Source: Oscillospiraceae bacterium (GTDB lineage Bacteria; Bacillota_A; Clostridia; Oscillospirales; Oscillospiraceae). Taken from it: a stretch of DNA of 6,446 nt. A model generated the notes under the pieces. That model made no database searches. It saw only the letters and a program-made list of their open reading frames with translations, and was not told the DNA's origin. The stretch lies in the NCBI GenBank assembly GCA_902789835.1, contig CADAPN010000107.1:1-6446 (forward strand), given 5' to 3'. A program made the translations under genes and the position numbers. How positions within the stretch are numbered: position 1 is the first letter of the stretch; every line of letters starts with the position of its first letter. Positions 5,774 to 6,446 of the stretch are shown one piece after another.

Positions 5774-5802
5774 ATTATAACGGATAGGCCATCGTTTTGC
5801 AA
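5774..5802 (-). promoter_or_regulatory. Sigma-70-type promoter of the methyltransferase/hydrolase operon
   Basis: On the minus strand the -35 is TTGCAA (5797-5802; four of six matches to TTGACA) and the -10 is a perfect TATAAT (5774-5779), separated by exactly 17 bases. Initiation is expected near 5766-5768. It is the only convincing promoter seen upstream of the packed minus-strand genes. There is no obvious second promoter in the short gaps down to the left edge. Confidence 0.75.
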
Positions 5803-5839
5803 GGAGTTACGATATTCTTTTTCTTTTTTTCCTGAATGC

Positions 5840-5864
5840 TGACTATTAGACCGCAGGGAGAATT
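5840..5864. repeat. Probable right terminal inverted repeat of the IS3-type remnant
   Basis: The stretch beginning TGACTATTAGACC and ending GGGAGAATT lies just after the transposase stop. It has the TG...GGGAGAATT look of the termini of many Gram-positive IS3-family elements. The matching left terminus is not in the window, so this is a single orphan end. Confidence 0.5.
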
Positions 5865-5869
5865 TTTTT

Positions 5870-6013
5870 TTAAGCGACCTGAAGGGTCTGGTGCCTGTGT
5901 TCAGCAGGTGTCAGGACCTTTCGTTTCAGCTTGATCCTGCGGTTATTGCAGTAGTCGAGGTATTCGATGAGTGCAGCTTTGAAGTTTTCTATTGCTGAAC
6001 CGACAACTTGATT
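5870..6013 (-). pseudogene. IS3-family transposase (OrfB) C-terminal remnant
   Basis: The last 47 codons before TAA at 5870-5872 encode SAIENFKAALIEYLDYCNN, then RRIKLKRKVLTPAEHRHQT and LQVA. The YxNNRRIKxKxKxLTPxxxR pattern is the signature C-terminus of IS3-family DDE transposases. The frame is blocked by TGA at 6014-6016, and no catalytic Asp-Asp-Glu region lies upstream, so most of the element is gone. Only the right end survives, between the tRNA cluster and the operon promoter. Confidence 0.8.
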
Positions 6014-6016
6014 TCA

Positions 6017-6234
6017 AGCGAATTTGATTTCCCCGGTTCTGCCGCAAGCATCCTGGACTATAGACGGGCAGACGCGACAAGCGTCCGATCATCCCGGGGC
6101 ATCATTGCCTGAAAAGCGGTTGTTTTTTCTCCTGCCGACTGCTGCAGACCACATTTCATCGTTTGCCAACATGGATTATCACGTACAAAAATTACCCCCT
6201 CCGTGTCCAATTTAAGCTTACCACTTCACTACGG
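6017..6234. other. Spacer with no convincing gene
   Basis: This 218-bp stretch between the IS remnant and the tRNA terminator has only short open frames on both strands, without good ribosome binding sites or recognisable motifs. It contains a small GACGC/GCGTC hairpin at 6071-6085. It may be scar sequence from the deletion that removed the rest of the IS element. Confidence 0.5.
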
Positions 6235-6272
6235 CAACAAAAAATACCCTCAAGAGAGGGTATTTTTTGTTG
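6235..6272 (-). terminator. Strong Rho-independent terminator after the tRNA genes
   Basis: CAACAAAAAATACCCTC (6235-6251) and GAGGGTATTTTTTGTTG (6256-6272) are perfect 17-base arms with an AAGA loop. The GC core is flanked by A and T runs, so it would work in both directions. It begins directly at the CCA end of tRNA-Lys and should end the tRNA transcript before it reaches the IS remnant and operon promoter. Confidence 0.9.
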
Positions 6273-6346
6273 GTGCTCCAGCGGGGACTCGAACCCCGGA
6301 CACCCTGCTTAAAAGGCAGGTGCTCTACCTCCTGAGCTACTGGGGC
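6271..6346 (-). tRNA. tRNA-Lys (anticodon UUU)
   Basis: The 76-base cloverleaf starts GCCCCAGTAGCTCAGG and ends with an encoded CCA. The anticodon stem CCTGC/GCAGG encloses the loop CTTTTAA, giving anticodon TTT at 6311-6313. The T arm CGGGG-TTCGAGT-CCCCG is perfect. The acceptor stem has six of seven pairs: position 3 (C) faces A at position 70 (base 6277), where a G would be expected. It is co-transcribed with tRNA-Gln, three bases away, and followed at once by the terminator. Confidence 0.93.
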
Positions 6347-6349
6347 GGA

Positions 6350-6423
6350 TGGCTGGGATGGCGGGACTCGAACCCACTATATCGGAGTCAAAGTCCGGTG
6401 TGTTACCATTACACTACATCCCA
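6350..6423 (-). tRNA. tRNA-Gln (anticodon UUG)
   Basis: The 74-base cloverleaf has a perfect acceptor stem TGGGATG/CATCCCA with the U1-A72 pair typical of bacterial tRNA-Gln, discriminator G and an encoded CCA. The anticodon loop CTTTGAC gives TTG (6389-6391). The T arm contains TTCGAGT. No promoter is visible in the 23 bases left upstream, so the transcript likely starts outside the window, perhaps with more tRNAs. Confidence 0.94.
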
Positions 6424-6446
6424 ATCTCTTTGCGGTTGTGAATGAG

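Noticed and set aside
6071..6085. GACGC/GCGTC hairpin as a terminator or attachment site
   Set aside because: The stem is only five bp, there is no T-run and no second copy in the window.
6105..6172. Short minus-strand frame MLANDEMWSAAVGRRK in the spacer
   Set aside because: Only about 20 codons, no ribosome binding site at usable distance and no recognisable family.
6203..6445. 80-codon plus-strand frame containing GAPAGTRTPDTLLKRQVLYLL
   Set aside because: It is the antisense of the tRNA-Lys and tRNA-Gln genes, a well-known source of spurious protein annotations.
1..6446. CRISPR array, prophage or defence system
   Set aside because: No spaced direct repeats, integrase, nuclease or defence-type domains were seen.

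Overview
The window looks like a moderately GC-rich Clostridia-type (Bacillota) chromosome, possibly a gut Oscillospirales or Lachnospirales relative. That assignment is an inference from AGGAGG-type ribosome binding sites, a DUF6110 plus P-type metal ATPase pair, an IS3-type transposase tail and tRNA genes with encoded CCA. The species cannot be named from sequence alone.

Nearly everything is read on the minus strand. From right to left: a tRNA-Gln(UUG) and a tRNA-Lys(UUU) three bases apart, closed by a near-perfect 17-bp hairpin terminator; about 220 bp with no convincing gene; the last 47 codons and probable right end of a decayed IS3-family element; then a well-formed promoter (TTGCAA, 17 bp, TATAAT) with an operator-like imperfect palindrome just downstream of the -10. 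This promoter points into a tightly packed unidirectional run.

The run, in order of transcription, is: a chimeric gene relic (methyltransferase core joined to a hydrolase-like tail), a BAAT-C type alpha/beta hydrolase, a small relic with an intact start and an intact C-terminus in different frames, a metallo-beta-lactamase-fold hydrolase, a UbiE-like SAM methyltransferase, a multi-pass membrane protein, a second methyltransferase relic with its middle missing, an LCM/PPM-type methyltransferase, an ATC-hydrolase-family protein, a DUF6110 protein, and the first 62 codons of a heavy-metal P-type ATPase that leaves the window. Five junctions are ATGA overlaps (stop and start share bases), so translation is probably coupled and most of the run is probably one operon. 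A small hairpin separates the metal-transport pair from the genes upstream of it.

The mix of methyltransferases, two hydrolases, an MBL enzyme, an ATC-hydrolase-like enzyme and a membrane protein suggests modification or detoxification of a small molecule under a repressor not encoded here. The substrate is unknown. The most unusual feature is the set of three relics inside an otherwise intact, coupled operon. Each has lost internal sequence, and two clearly keep a strong ribosome binding site at the original start. They could be natural reductive decay or a recently rearranged accessory locus beside a tRNA/IS junction.
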